This document shows, in pieces, positions 39,048 to 50,500 of a stretch of 64,000 nt of DNA. The DNA lies in NCBI GenBank assembly GCA_963277665.1, contig OY728163.1:1902352644-1902416643 (forward strand). The letters run 5' to 3'. The stretch is from Viscum album. Its lineage: Eukaryota > Streptophyta > Magnoliopsida > Santalales > Viscaceae. The position numbers and the translations under genes were made by a program. Position 1 is the first letter of the stretch, and every line of letters starts with the position of its first letter. A model generated the notes under the pieces. That model saw nothing but the letters and a program-made list of their open reading frames with translations. It was not told the DNA's origin and did not search any database.

Positions 39048-39063
39048 TTCTCCTTCTTCATGT
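39048..39063. other. LINE target site duplication, 3' side
   Basis: TTCTCCTTCTTCATGT, identical to 41228-41243. The last T is shared with the A-tail (T run on the plus strand), so the edge is ambiguous by a base. Confidence 0.9.
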
Positions 39064-41227
39064 TTTTTTAAGAAGGTTGAGGCGCAAAGGCCCCTATTAT
39101 TAAAATAGAAAGTCATACAAGGAGTAAAGACAGAGGAGTAAACAGCAAAACAGGTCCATAAAAAAGTCATCAGCGCACTCGCGAGCGAGTGTTCATACTG
39201 TGAAGAGATGTTTGAGCACCCCTTCCACTTGGTTGTCTCCCCCACCACCTAGCTTTTGCCTGTATCCATGGACCTCCACCATCATCTGGGATCTCAGACG
39301 TTACATCCGCTTTCACACACTTAACTCCGTCCTGATCTTCCACTGGTTTCCTGTCATCATCACTACTAGCAGATTCAAGTAATTCAAATAAATTATAGGT
39401 ACTCACCTATTTTATAACATTATGAATTTGAGATTGAGGGGTGTCACAGCTTGGTGAAGGCTGAGATGATCTTAACATTATGTCATTTTTTTTCCTCCAG
39501 ACTGGGAATGACCACATGCAGTTCAGGGGAGTCTTGGACAGTTTCCGGACTTGTCTGCTTATACTGCCCAGTTGGAGTTGATTTATGGTACTTTCTATGG
39601 GTTCCATTGGCACCCTGAGAAATAGACTTTTTAGAAGATACCAAGTCTGTAATACAAGTTGTATCTCGACCTTCCTTAGCATGAAAAGGTGAAGATACAC
39701 TAGTAATAGACTTTGCTGAAAAACCATGGAATAAAGTGGACTTAACTTGGGCTCTAGGAGTACCTTCTGGAGGGGAGATTTCTATAAGAGAGGCATGAGA
39801 AACTATAGAAACAATGGTTGTTTCTCTATCTACTGTACACAGAGACTGACCAGAGACCTCTTTCCTTTCTTTAAATTTTCTTGAGATAGGAAGGTCCAGC
39901 TTTTCCCTGCCTCTTCTACTTCTGGCATTGACCAAGATCTGTTCTTGTCTTAGGCAAGAGTCTGCATCTTCTTGAGCAGCATTTTACAAGGCATCCAGGC
40001 TATCAATTGATTCATCATCTTAATGATATTTGAGACCTCTTGTAAAAATTTCTTTTAATGAGGCTCCATTAATATCATCTATAACAGAATTTCCATCAAT
40101 GGGTAGCTGGATATCATCAGAAAGATTTGCCCAGGATAAGAGAACTTTCTTGTTTTTTGAGTTGGTATTATTATGTTCTTCAGAACATCCCTTTTTGGCC
40201 TGTTCATCGAGAGACCTTTGAGACTTTTCAGCAGAATCATTACCAATAACAGCAGCCATCTTATTCTGCTCAATGCTTTGTGCCATTCCTTGTTTGGGTG
40301 TCTTCCTACAGTGTTGCAAGTCATGCCCTTTAATTTGACAGTTGTCACAAATAACATTTCTTCTGCATGAAGATTCATCATGCCCAATAATTTGATAAGA
40401 AACACAGAAAGGCGGAGTGCTTTCATATTCAATCCGAAGACAAATATCCTCCTGTTTAGTAGATAAAATCACTTTATCTATTAAGGTAGAACTAAGGTCA
40501 ATCTCTACTAGGACCCGAGCAAAATGATCATAGCATACTGATTCTATAACATGATCCATTCTAATCGGAATCCCAATAGCAGATGCAATATCGAACAAAA
40601 TCTCAGCATGCCATAATACCCAGTTGAGACCGTGTATTTTTATCCAAACTTGCACACAGGTATCCTTAAAATCAAGAAAGTTTAAATTCAATTTCCATTC
40701 ATGAAGTCTAAGTGTACCTGTCCTGAGATTGATGGAGCCGATACTCCAAGCACTACTTTTGAGCTCCACCGAAGGAAACAGAATGTGAAAGAGTCCGCGA
40801 CCGAGGGACACGCATTTGAATTCATTGAATCCCCAAATATCAGCTAGCTGAGAGATGAGATCAGAAGTCCACCAGGGTTTCATACCTTTCATTAAGGAGA
40901 TGTGAGCGATAAATGAATTCTTGCATAGATCAATCCTAGCAGCTATTGCATCCTCCAAGGCTGAAACATGTGATGTTGACCCTTTCCGAATGATTCGATG
41001 GGGTGCGCGATTTTCAAGAGGAATGAAAGATCCTCCCGAGAAACCCTTGAAAGAGGGTAGGTTATTCAGCGCATCATGATCCTTCTTCCTTTCCTCTGGA
41101 TCCGGAAAACTTTTATTTGCAAGTCGAAACACATCAAATGAGTGAAGATTGACACTGCGTGGGTGAGATAGGGCAACCGAAGCTACGAAGTGTGGTGACG
41201 AGGGTTTCATATCGTTTTCCTCCATCC
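39064..41227 (-). mobile_element. ORF1-only L1-type LINE insertion
   Basis: A 2164-bp insertion with a perfect 16-bp target duplication and an A-tail (T7 at 39063-39069 on the plus strand). The 5' end lies two bases before the ORF1 ATG. After ORF1 only about 106 bp remain, a 3' untranslated tail with TTTTAATAATAGGGGCC just before the A-run, as in plant L1 ends. No endonuclease or reverse transcriptase ORF2 is present. It is richer in G+C and far less decayed than the gypsy sequence around it. It splits the integrase zinc finger of gypsy interior 1. Confidence 0.9.
39170..41225 (-). pseudogene. LINE ORF1 (DUF4283 plus CCHC zinc knuckles), nearly intact
   Basis: The ORF1 protein of plant L1 elements binds element RNA and forms the retrotransposition particle. 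The first 401 codons (41225-40020) are open. Residues about 85-255 match the DUF4283 region (WIKIHGLNWVLWHAEILFDI is typical). A first zinc knuckle at residues 274-287 has lost its second Cys (Cys to Tyr at 277); a second at 293-306 (CDNCQIKGHDLQHC) is complete. The frame then continues past TAA at 40020-40022 and TAA at 39984-39986 to a stop at 39483. From there the neighbouring frame carries on, the shift falling at an A8 run (39486-39493), through one TAG to 39170, ending in a basic GRG...MNTRSRVR tail. Total about 684 codons. The start codon is the first base triplet after GG at the insertion edge. Confidence 0.9.
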
Positions 41228-41243
41228 TTCTCCTTCTTCATGT
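41228..41243. other. LINE target site duplication, 5' side
   Basis: Identical to 39048-39063. On the minus strand it encodes the YMKKE part of the gypsy integrase. Confidence 0.9.
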
Positions 41244-44200
41244 AATCCCACGAATAATGCTTCTAAATATCTCAATACATCATTTTGTTTCCTAGGTGAA
41301 TGGAGAAATTCAAACTATGTGATTCATCCAAAAGTTCTGTATTTATCTTCAGATTTGATGAAACACATAGTTGTGACCTAAATTTCACAATTCCTTCTTC
41401 ATTGACATTGAACTCCGAGGATTTCCCAATTCTAATAGTTTCCACTTTCCTCTGAATTCCCACATCATGATTTTGAGAATCCATTAACCTTTCCAAAAGA
41501 AACAATTCATCAGTAATTTGTGAACGGATTGATGATGTTCCCTTCTTTATTATTCTCATATCCATCTTCATCAAATCTAAAATTATTGGATCCTTTTCAA
41601 TTCCCACCAATGATAGAATCCCTCATTACTTCATACTTAGAGCATCCTCCAACCTTTTCTCTTTCCAAGGGTGGTAATGGATTGAGAATTCATAGTCTTT
41701 GATTAGATCAAACCATCTTATTTGGTGCATATACAACTATATCTGTGTGAATATATAATTTAGGATTCTATGATCTGTATATATTTCACAACTCTCCCGA
41801 ACGAGTTAATGTTTCCTGTTTTTAAATTGATGATTAATTCACCGAACTCCAGATCATGTGTTGGATAATTTTTCTCATGATCATTCAATATTCTTAAAGA
41901 ATACACAATGACTTTTTCATTTTTCATCAACACATAGCCTATAAACTTCTTTGAAGAATCAATAAATACAACAAAAAGATACCCACTTGTGGGTAGTGTG
42001 AGCACAAGCACGTTAATAAGCCACCTTTTCAACTCCTTGAATTTCATTTCACATTCACTACTAAAAGAAAAAATAACTCCCTTACGAGTTATCTTGGTAA
42101 GAGGGTTTGAAAATCATGAGAAAATTCTCACAAATCGTCAATAATATCCAGCTAACCCCAGGAAGCTACGGATATCTGTCACTAATGTTAGCCTCTTCTA
42201 TCCCTCAATTGCAGCTATTTTGGAGGGATCCATAGATATCCCATTGTTTGAGATGATATGACCCATGAATAAGACTTCCTCCAACCATAACTAACATTTT
42301 TTGTACTTTACATAGAGTTTCTACATTCGCAACGTCACTAGTAAAATGCTTATATTCTCCTAATTCTCCTCCTTAGTTTTGGAGTATATTAGAATATCGT
42401 TAATAAAGGCTCTTACAAATTTATCTAGGTAAACTATAATGACTCTATTCATCAATTCTATAATGATTTTTAGAGAATTAGTGGGTCCAGAAGGAATTAT
42501 AATGAATTAATAATGCCTGTACAATTTATGAAAAGCTGTCTTGGGGTTATCCTCTTTCTTCAACCATACATGGTAATATCCTAATCACAGATCCACCTTG
42601 GATAAGTATTGTGCTCCACATAGATGACTGATAAAGTCATCAATTTATGTAGAGGATACTTGTTCTTAATCATTATTTTTTTGAGATCACAATAATCAAC
42701 AAAATGACGCATTGACCAATCCTTCTTCTTCATAAAGAGGATGGGTGCAACCCATGGTGAAGCACTAGGGCATAAAAATCCTTTTTCCAGATTCTTCAGT
42801 TGTTGTTTCTTTAGCTCCTCAATCTCTACAACATCCAATCTATATAAAGTCTTTGATATTGGAAATTCCCAAGGTATTAGATAAATATAGAATTCATCAT
42901 CTCTTCTAGGAGGAATACAAGAAAATTCATCGGGAAACACTTCATCATATTCCCTCACAATAGGAATGTCATCAAGGATGGTTGCTTCCTTAGACTCAAT
43001 CATCTGAGAAAGATACACATTATCATAGATAAGTAATATCTACGCTTGCAATGATGGTGCTAAATAAGATTAATCTCCTCCTTATACTTGTAAAAAATCA
43101 GGGGTTGTTTTTCCATATGGAGAGTGATTACCCTCTCTCAGAAATTTATGATGGTTTTATATAGAGAAATCCAATCCATGTCAAAAATTGCATCAAATTC
43201 CAAAAGTGAGAGTATTATAAGGTTCTCTAGGAATTACAATCCAAAAATTGTGATTGGGGAGGATTTATATTCATGGGATGCAATTATTGCACCATTTTCC
43301 CTTCTCACTAACATCTTTACTTCCATGATTTTTAGTGGTGTTTGGATTGTTCTACTAAAAATCCGGGATTTAAATGAATACATTGAACCGGAATAAAAAT
43401 TTATGTTCACTATTACTGAATAAATAACTATTTTACCTAACACAACTTCATTATTGGGGTTCACTGCGGTGGTAGTGATTGAAAAATATCTCCATTGTTT
43501 CCTTGGAGATGTTTTATGCCTATAAAAACCCTTGTCTTAGGGAACTAGTTTACAAAGTTCCCTGGTTTTTTTCAGTTGAATAAATGAATAATGCATTGAG
43601 GTTCGAATGGAGCATTCCTCTCCATTATCACATAAACATGTTTTTTCTTGCCAGTAGTTAGTATCGAACTTCCCTTCTCTTCCACACCAAGAGAATTTTT
43701 TCATCCCCTTTAATATATTTATGTGGTTCTTTTTTCTACACCAATGGAAAATGGAGAGTTGGAATTTATTTTCACAATTGGATTTATCCAACAGTCCTAC
43801 AGAATTAATGTCCACCTTATACTTCTTATCCCCATGATTCCCCTGAGATTAATTGATCTCCATTTTGTCTTTGAGGACACATTGTACAATTTCCCTATAG
43901 CTATCAAAGTCACGGATCACAAGGGATTTCCGTAGGATAGGTTTTATCACACCAAAGAAGAGGTCAAACTTGAATTCGAAGGTATCAACAATACCGAAGG
44001 CATATCACACAAACATTATGATGTTTTCCTCATATTCTTCAGTGGATATGTTGTCTTTTTCATGAGGGAATGGAAATCCCTTTCCATCTTATGTCAGAGG
44101 GTTTGAGGAAAATATTCATCGATTTTTTTTATGGAAATCCTTCCATTACAACACCTCGATCTCCTTATCATGCTCCATATTTTTTTTATCAATGTCCACC

Positions 44201-44960
44201 ATTGATCAGCTACACCCTCCATATGATAAGCATCCAGATGTTCCTTATCTTGTTTATAACGTTGAAGGATGGAGAAGATCTTTTATGTGGAGTTGATCCA
44301 TTGTTCAACGATTGGGGGATCGGACGATTCACTAAAAGCAGGAGGCCTTTGTCTCATGAAGCTATTGATTACAACTGGTTCTTTCTTTAGGGGGGTGGGG
44401 GGTTAACATTCCTCTTTACCCATGTTTCTATTCAAAATATGAGTTAATAGAGAGTGTATCGTGATATAGTTTGTGATTCCCACTCCCATTGGATTGGGAA
44501 TATCATTAGAATAGTAATCATACTGATTTTTGCATTATTTATTAGCATGATCCCTCTTATTAGTGACCATTGGCTAGAATAAAAGAAAATTTAGGTGCAA
44601 CAGCTAAAGGTAAATCCACTGAAAAAAGCGAAATTTATAAATTACATTTATTTCCTTAACATTGGAATTTGTAGGATTCAATATATGTTATCCACGATCT
44701 ACTTCCAAACATATATTTTTATGGGATTTTTTTATTCCTTTAATAATGGTTTATACTAATCATATGACTTTATCAGATAATATCCTCTAAGAGTGTTGTT
44801 ACAAATAGTGCAGCAAGTCCCGTTGTTGTGCACCAGTTCTCGTTCGAGTCAAGCTCAATGTGGTGTTTTTTGGTTTTACCATTAGATACATCTAATCTAG
44901 AGCGGCCTCTACTTGTTCATATCTAGACATGGATGCATTTTATTTTTAAACCACTCATTA
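41244..44960 (-). pseudogene. Gag-protease-RT-RNase H-integrase (first part) of gypsy interior 1
   Basis: Minus strand, 5' to 3'. The gag start is at about 44935 (SRYEQVE wording shared with interior 2). The gag core is near 43900-44050 (EEYEENIIMF, then DFDSYREIVQ). Protease at 43100-43464 has NFYSGSMYSF where DSGATHSF is expected, so the catalytic Asp is now Tyr; SSPITIFGL and DMDWISLY follow. Reverse transcriptase at 42581-43018 shows [22 protein letters not shown] and NKYPLHK, and is fragmented further down. RNase H at 41760-42047 shows LTLPTSGYLFVVFIDSS and NYPTHDLE. The connection and integrase zinc finger at 41244-41610 end in SIHLGNKMMY with HHCC spacing. Wording and order are those of Tekay/Del-type gypsy. 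Frameshifts and stops throughout. Confidence 0.85.
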
Positions 44961-45062
44961 TATTCTCACTATAATTTAGGGATTCTTTTATTATGATTTG
45001 ACTTATCCCTAAGGATTTCACTTGGGGTTTCTAATCCAAATTCCAAAAATAACAAAACTTTT

Positions 45063-45075
45063 CCACTGATACCAA
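45063..45075 (-). other. Primer binding site, interior 1
   Basis: Minus-strand TTGGTATCAGTGG lies one base from LTR-B; TTGGTATCAG matches the initiator tRNA-Met site used by Tekay/Del elements. This marks LTR-B as the 5' LTR of interior 1. Confidence 0.85.
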
Positions 45076-45076
45076 C

Positions 45077-47497
45077 TATAAAAACCCTACACTTTATTAC
45101 AAACTTAAACAAAATTTATTACAAGACCATTACTTAATATGACTTTAATGATCAAGAGGTCTAGTGTATTGGGAAATTATGAACATTACAACATGTTTAT
45201 TGAAAACTTCCTTTACATGACCACAACATTCCATCATACTTAGCATTGCAGGTGATAACACGAGGAAATACTTGTGAAAAGGGGGAGCTTTAAATCCCAG
45301 TAAAGTTGTAATAAAGTTGTAACATGAATAATATATTACATGTTAGGAAATATTAATATTAATGTAGCACAAGATAAACATGAACACAAAGTCATGATAT
45401 AGCATGACTATCATAACATGGAAATGCAGAAACAACTTTTAACATGATATTTGCATGAGATGGGGCTCATTTCACATGGATCAAAAGTATACCCTCATTG
45501 AACTTGAATTATCATGAGTAAACCATCACTTCACAATGCATTTCATGATAATATTCTTTACCCAATTCATTGGAGCACTATCATGGTACACCCATCATAC
45601 TCATTTCATTTCATGGAAAAGTGTGCCACAAAGATCATACTACATGGGTTCATTAATCATCATTATTTATTCCATGATAAAGGAATGTGGAATTAATATA
45701 TGAAACTATATAATCAATAAGAAAATGATCATAAAGGGAAATTCCCTTGATAGATTAATGAGCATTGTATTCACTACATAATGACTTTGGCTAGGAGAAT
45801 CGTGGTGAAAATTTGGCAGCATAACAAAGTGACATAAGAATTCATAAAAATGGTTGATGATAGATAAAGTGGTATATCATAATGTTTACATGAAATGGAA
45901 TGTATAGGGGTCATATATATACATTTAACAACATACGTAAGGTAATTTATGTTCATAATATAAAATAATTTCAAGAATAAAAATATGAAAAGAGAAACCT
46001 CTTATTGAATATCAGCATGGTAATTGGTGTACATGTCGGGAATTAATGAAATAGAAAGAGTTATATCATCATTAAAACATTATTAGTACATTATGGGGGA
46101 GGTTTTAAATCATTCCCCAATATTTTTAATTAATAAAAAGGGTATAACAATATAAACAAATTTGGACAAAAATGATAAAGGAAGAAATCCCTTACATGGG
46201 AGTGTAATTCTAAAGGCATGGAAGGGATTGAGAGAGTCTTAATTGGAAGTTAGGGCACAATGGTAGGATTATATACAGAGGATAGAAGTTGTTGGTCTAT
46301 CTAAAATGTTTTTTAGTGAAGTGAATTGGGAGGTTGTGTGGTTTTATATAGGGAAAGGGAGGGAATTAATTATTATTTTGGACATGGAGGGTCCAATACT
46401 TCTTTTTAAAATAAATTAAACAAACCTAAAATCACATTATTTTAGGTTTAAATAATATATTGGCTGAAAAAAACCTTTTTTAGTACTTTATTAAATTACT
46501 ATTATGTCATTATGATGTAATAAAACACATTATATATACAAACAATATTTATTTTTTACCCAAAAATTCGAGTGTCTCAAAAAATTATAAAAAATTCACT
46601 ATCCGATAATTTTTCCATACAATATCCAAAATTAATATCCCTTTTAGCTTTATAATTTTCTTAATATGTGAATTTTAAATTTTAAAAAAACCAATATTTA
46701 TTGAAATTTCCTAGGTTTCGACAAAAATAATTTTCAAACCATAATAAAGAATTCAATTGTATTCATAAAAAACATTGTATGATCATTTATATTTAATAAA
46801 TAGTAATTTAAAATTAATATTTTATTAACATATTATGTAATTAAAAAAATTAATTAATTCATCAAAATATATTTCTTATTTGAATATTAACTAAAAATAT
46901 TATTTGTTCTTTAAACCCATTTACAAAGTAACAGTAATAATATGAATTTATATTCTTTATTAAATGAAAAACTAATGCACATAATCATAATGATAGGGTC
47001 ATGTTACATAATCCATTATAACACCCGCATAAGATCTAAGGGTAAGGTGTGCATTATTGATAGACTCTTGGAGAGGTTCAGATGACATCTCTCGGGTGGT
47101 AATCTCTATTACCTTCCACTTCTCCCATAGGTGGTTCTGTTCAAACATAATGTGTTGAATCATGACTTTGGATTGGTCAAGAGAAAATCTCAGTGATTCT
47201 ACCTCCATTCTGAGCTCCAACAAACGGGCTTCGTTGGGAGAAAATCTACTGGATGAGGCCATTCCTTCCTCTGTCAGGGTAAATTGGATTTTTTAAAACC
47301 CTATATTTTTATTAATCATGTGGTCACTGTTCAACGACTATATATTCAATGGTAACAATTCTAAATTGTATTTTAAAATAAAAAAATCATAAAACCAAGG
47401 AAGTTTATATGATATATATAACCATTTTACATATTAATACATTTAATCTAATTAAGAGGAAATTTCATTAATAAAAGTTTGGGTCTTTGTAATCACA
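45077..47497 (-). repeat. LTR-B of the gypsy array
   Basis: Middle LTR, bounded by the primer site of interior 1 on one side and the purine tract of interior 2 on the other, so it serves both. It is 2421 bp, about 190 bp shorter than A and C. The missing part lies around 46380, where A and C carry a block with TTAAACTAATCAAAAC and TCACACTCTCAAGG. Its TATA box is degraded (AATAAAAATA on the minus strand). Confidence 0.75.
46999..47262 (-). CDS. LTR-B leader ORF, 87 codons, unknown function
   Basis: Uninterrupted relative of the LTR-A ORF, at the matching place in the LTR (235 bp from its start). It begins MASSSRFSPNEARLLEL and keeps MEVESL, EQNHLWEKWKVIEIT, SSEP and AHLTLRSYAGV. Alignment to the LTR-A product is gapless through residue 85, after which it ends early at a TGA instead of reaching the KIP terminus. 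The start context (GGAATGG) is acceptable for translation. The Glu/Leu/Arg pattern in residues 11-60 suggests one amphipathic helix. Function unknown. Confidence 0.5.
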   Translation of the reverse strand: MASSSRFSPNEARLLELRMEVESLRFSLDQSKVMIQHIMFEQNHLWEKWKVIEITTREMSSEPLQESINNAHLTLRSYAGVIMDYVT

Positions 47498-47503
47498 CCC
47501 CTT

Positions 47504-50500
47504 AAAAATTTTGCCCTCGAAATTTCATTTTCACACACTAAAATAGATGAGGGTTGCTCATCCTCATCACTAACTCTAAATCCTACGTTTCATCTTCAAA
47601 CATTTAGTTTCACCACAACACCTTGATGAGGGGAATTTTCTTATTTCATTGAACTTTTTGCCTACGATATAAGATCTTCATCAGCATCTCTTCATAGGAT
47701 AGGTCACTATCCAATGGTACTACCTCTAGATTGAGTACATGATATGGTTCATGCACGTACATATTTAAAATTGATACATAGAATACATTAGGTACTTGAG
47801 ATAGGTTCGATGGGAGTGCAAGTTGATAGGCCACTACTCCAAAGCGATCAAGGGTCTCAAATGAGACAATGTACCTTGGACCAATCATTCCATTATTCCG
47901 AACACTGATAACTCTCTACCAAAGTGATATTTAGAGGAATAATATGTCTCCAACATCAAACTCTATGTTTCGTAGATGAATATAAGCATAGCTATTTTGC
48001 TGACTCTAAGCAGCTTTAATGTGCTTTTGAATGGTCTTAACCTTTTCCTGCATTTCTTTGAACATTTTTGGACCTAGGAGTTTTCTGTCCCCAACCTCAT
48101 CCCAACATATTGGTGTTCTTCACCTCTTCCCATAATGAACTTCATAAAGTTTTATTTGGATACTTGAGTGGAAATTGTTATTGTAAGAGAACTCAACCAG
48201 AGGAAGATTTTTACCCCATCCTCCTTTTATGTCCATTGAGCATGCTCTCAACTTGTCCTCGAGTGTTTAGATAGTCCACTCAGATAAACAATTAGTTTGA
48301 TGATGACATGTCATACTGAAGTTCATGTCAATATTCAGAGCGTGTTGGAGAATCTTCCAAAACATAGAGGTGAGTCTTGGATCTCGATCAGATACAGTAG
48401 ATAATGGTACTCAATTCAGCCCCACCACTTCTCTAATGTATATCCATTCTAGTTGATCCAATGATAAATCTTCTTGAATTGTAATGAAGTGTACAATCTT
48501 TATAAGATGATTCACAACAACCCATATTGCATTGTTTCCTTTGGATGTCTTCATAAGTCCGGTGAAAAATTCAGTAGTGATGTTCTCCTATTTACCTATT
48601 GGTATGGGTAATGGTTGCATCATCCCCATAAACTTCTACCTCTCAACCTTCACTTTCTAACATACCTAAAACTTTTATGTATACTCAGCTATCTCCATGT
48701 TCATGTTCTCCCGCCAATAATTATCTCGGAGATCTCGATAAATATTTGTGTTTCATGGGTGAATAGAGAAATTTTGACAATGTGCATCACCCAAAAGATC
48801 TTTATTAACTCTGGATTTTATAGAAGTCATAGTCATGACCCAAATCTCACAATTCCTTCTTCATTCACATTTAACTCCAAGGATTTTTCTTTTATGATTG
48901 TTTCCACTTTTCTTTGAATTCCCACATAATGATTTTGAGCATCCTTTATCCTTTCCAAAAGATATGGTTCATCAATAATTTGTTAAAATATTTATGATGT
49001 TGCATACTTTATGATTCCCATATCCATCTTTATCAAATATAATGTGATTATATCCTTTTCAATTGTCATCAATGATAGAATCACTGGTTCCTTTCTACAT
49101 AGAGCATATGTATCCTTGTTCTCTTTCCCTGGGTAGTAATGGATTGAGCAGTCAAAGTATTTGATGAGATATAACCATATTCATTTATTCATATTCAACT
49201 CTTTCTGAGAAAATATATACAAGAGGCTTTTGTGATCCATATGTATTTCACACATCTACCAAAAGAGGTAAAGTTGAAAATTTTTTAAAGTGAAGATTAC
49301 TGTATACAACTCCATATCATGTGTTGGATAGTTTTTCTCATGAACATTCGTTTTCCTTGAATCATAGGAAATGAATTTTTAATTTTTCATCAAAACATAG
49401 CCCATTAGCTTTATTGAATCAACAAAAAATACCAAAACATTTCCCAACATGTGTGTAGTGTGAGAATGGGTGTAGTGATAGTCCTCATTTTTAACTCCTT
49501 GATGCTATTTTCACATTCATCAGTCTAAGAAAACATGATTACCTTTCGTGTTATCTTGGTAAGAGGGTATGAAAATCATGTGAAATTTATCCCAAATCAG
49601 TGAAAATATCCAAAAAAAATTAAGAATCTATATATATCCATGACCGATGATGTCGTCGAACATTCCTCAATTACATCTACCTTTGAGGGATCTACATATA
49701 TCCCATTGCTTGAGATGATATGACCTGAGAATCAGACTTCCTCCCACCAGAACTCACACTTTTTGTACTTTTCATAGATTTTATCCTTTCACAGGGTCTC
49801 CGGTATGGCGATTATATGCTTATCATGCCTCTCCATGGTTTTGAATTATATTATAATATCATCTATAAATAATACCACAAAATTTTCAAGGTAATATCTA
49901 AAGAATATATTCATCAATTCCATGAAGATTTATGTAGAATTTGTGAGTCTAAAAAGGAATTACTATGAATTCATGGTGCTTGTACATTATATAAAATGTA
50001 GTCTTGGGGATATCCTCCATCTTCACCCTTACTTGGTAATATCCCAAATACAGATCCACCTTTAAGAAGTATTTTACTCCACATATATGATCAAACAAAT
50101 CACCAATTCATGGAAGAGGATACTTATTCTTTATTGTTATTTTGTTGAGCTCATGATAATCAATGAAAAGGCGTATTGACCCATCATTATTCCAGTCGCA
50201 GAGGACTGGTGCACCCCATGGTGAAGCACATGGGTGTATAGACCCTCAATACAGATTCTCCTATTGTTATTTATTTAGCTCCTCTAGCTCCAAAATATCC
50301 ATTCATTTTGGAGTCATGGATATTAGAAATGTACCAGGTATAAGATCAACTGATAATTAAACATATCTTATAGGAGGAAGACCAGACAATTTCTTAGGAA
50401 ACACTTCAGGAAATTCCCTCACAATAGGCATGTATTTAAGGATGGTTTCTTACTTAGACTAACTAATCTGAGCAAGATACGTGTGCTCACAGGGTTATAA

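Noticed and set aside
39407..39727. 106-codon minus-strand frame overlapping LINE ORF1
   Set aside because: Only its C-terminal third is real ORF1 coding, after the A8 frame change; the rest is a shadow of the main frame.
43124..43396. Plus-strand frames opposite gag and protease (also 43723-43935, 44070-44390, 51187-51399)
   Set aside because: They are antisense shadows of decayed gypsy coding on the minus strand.
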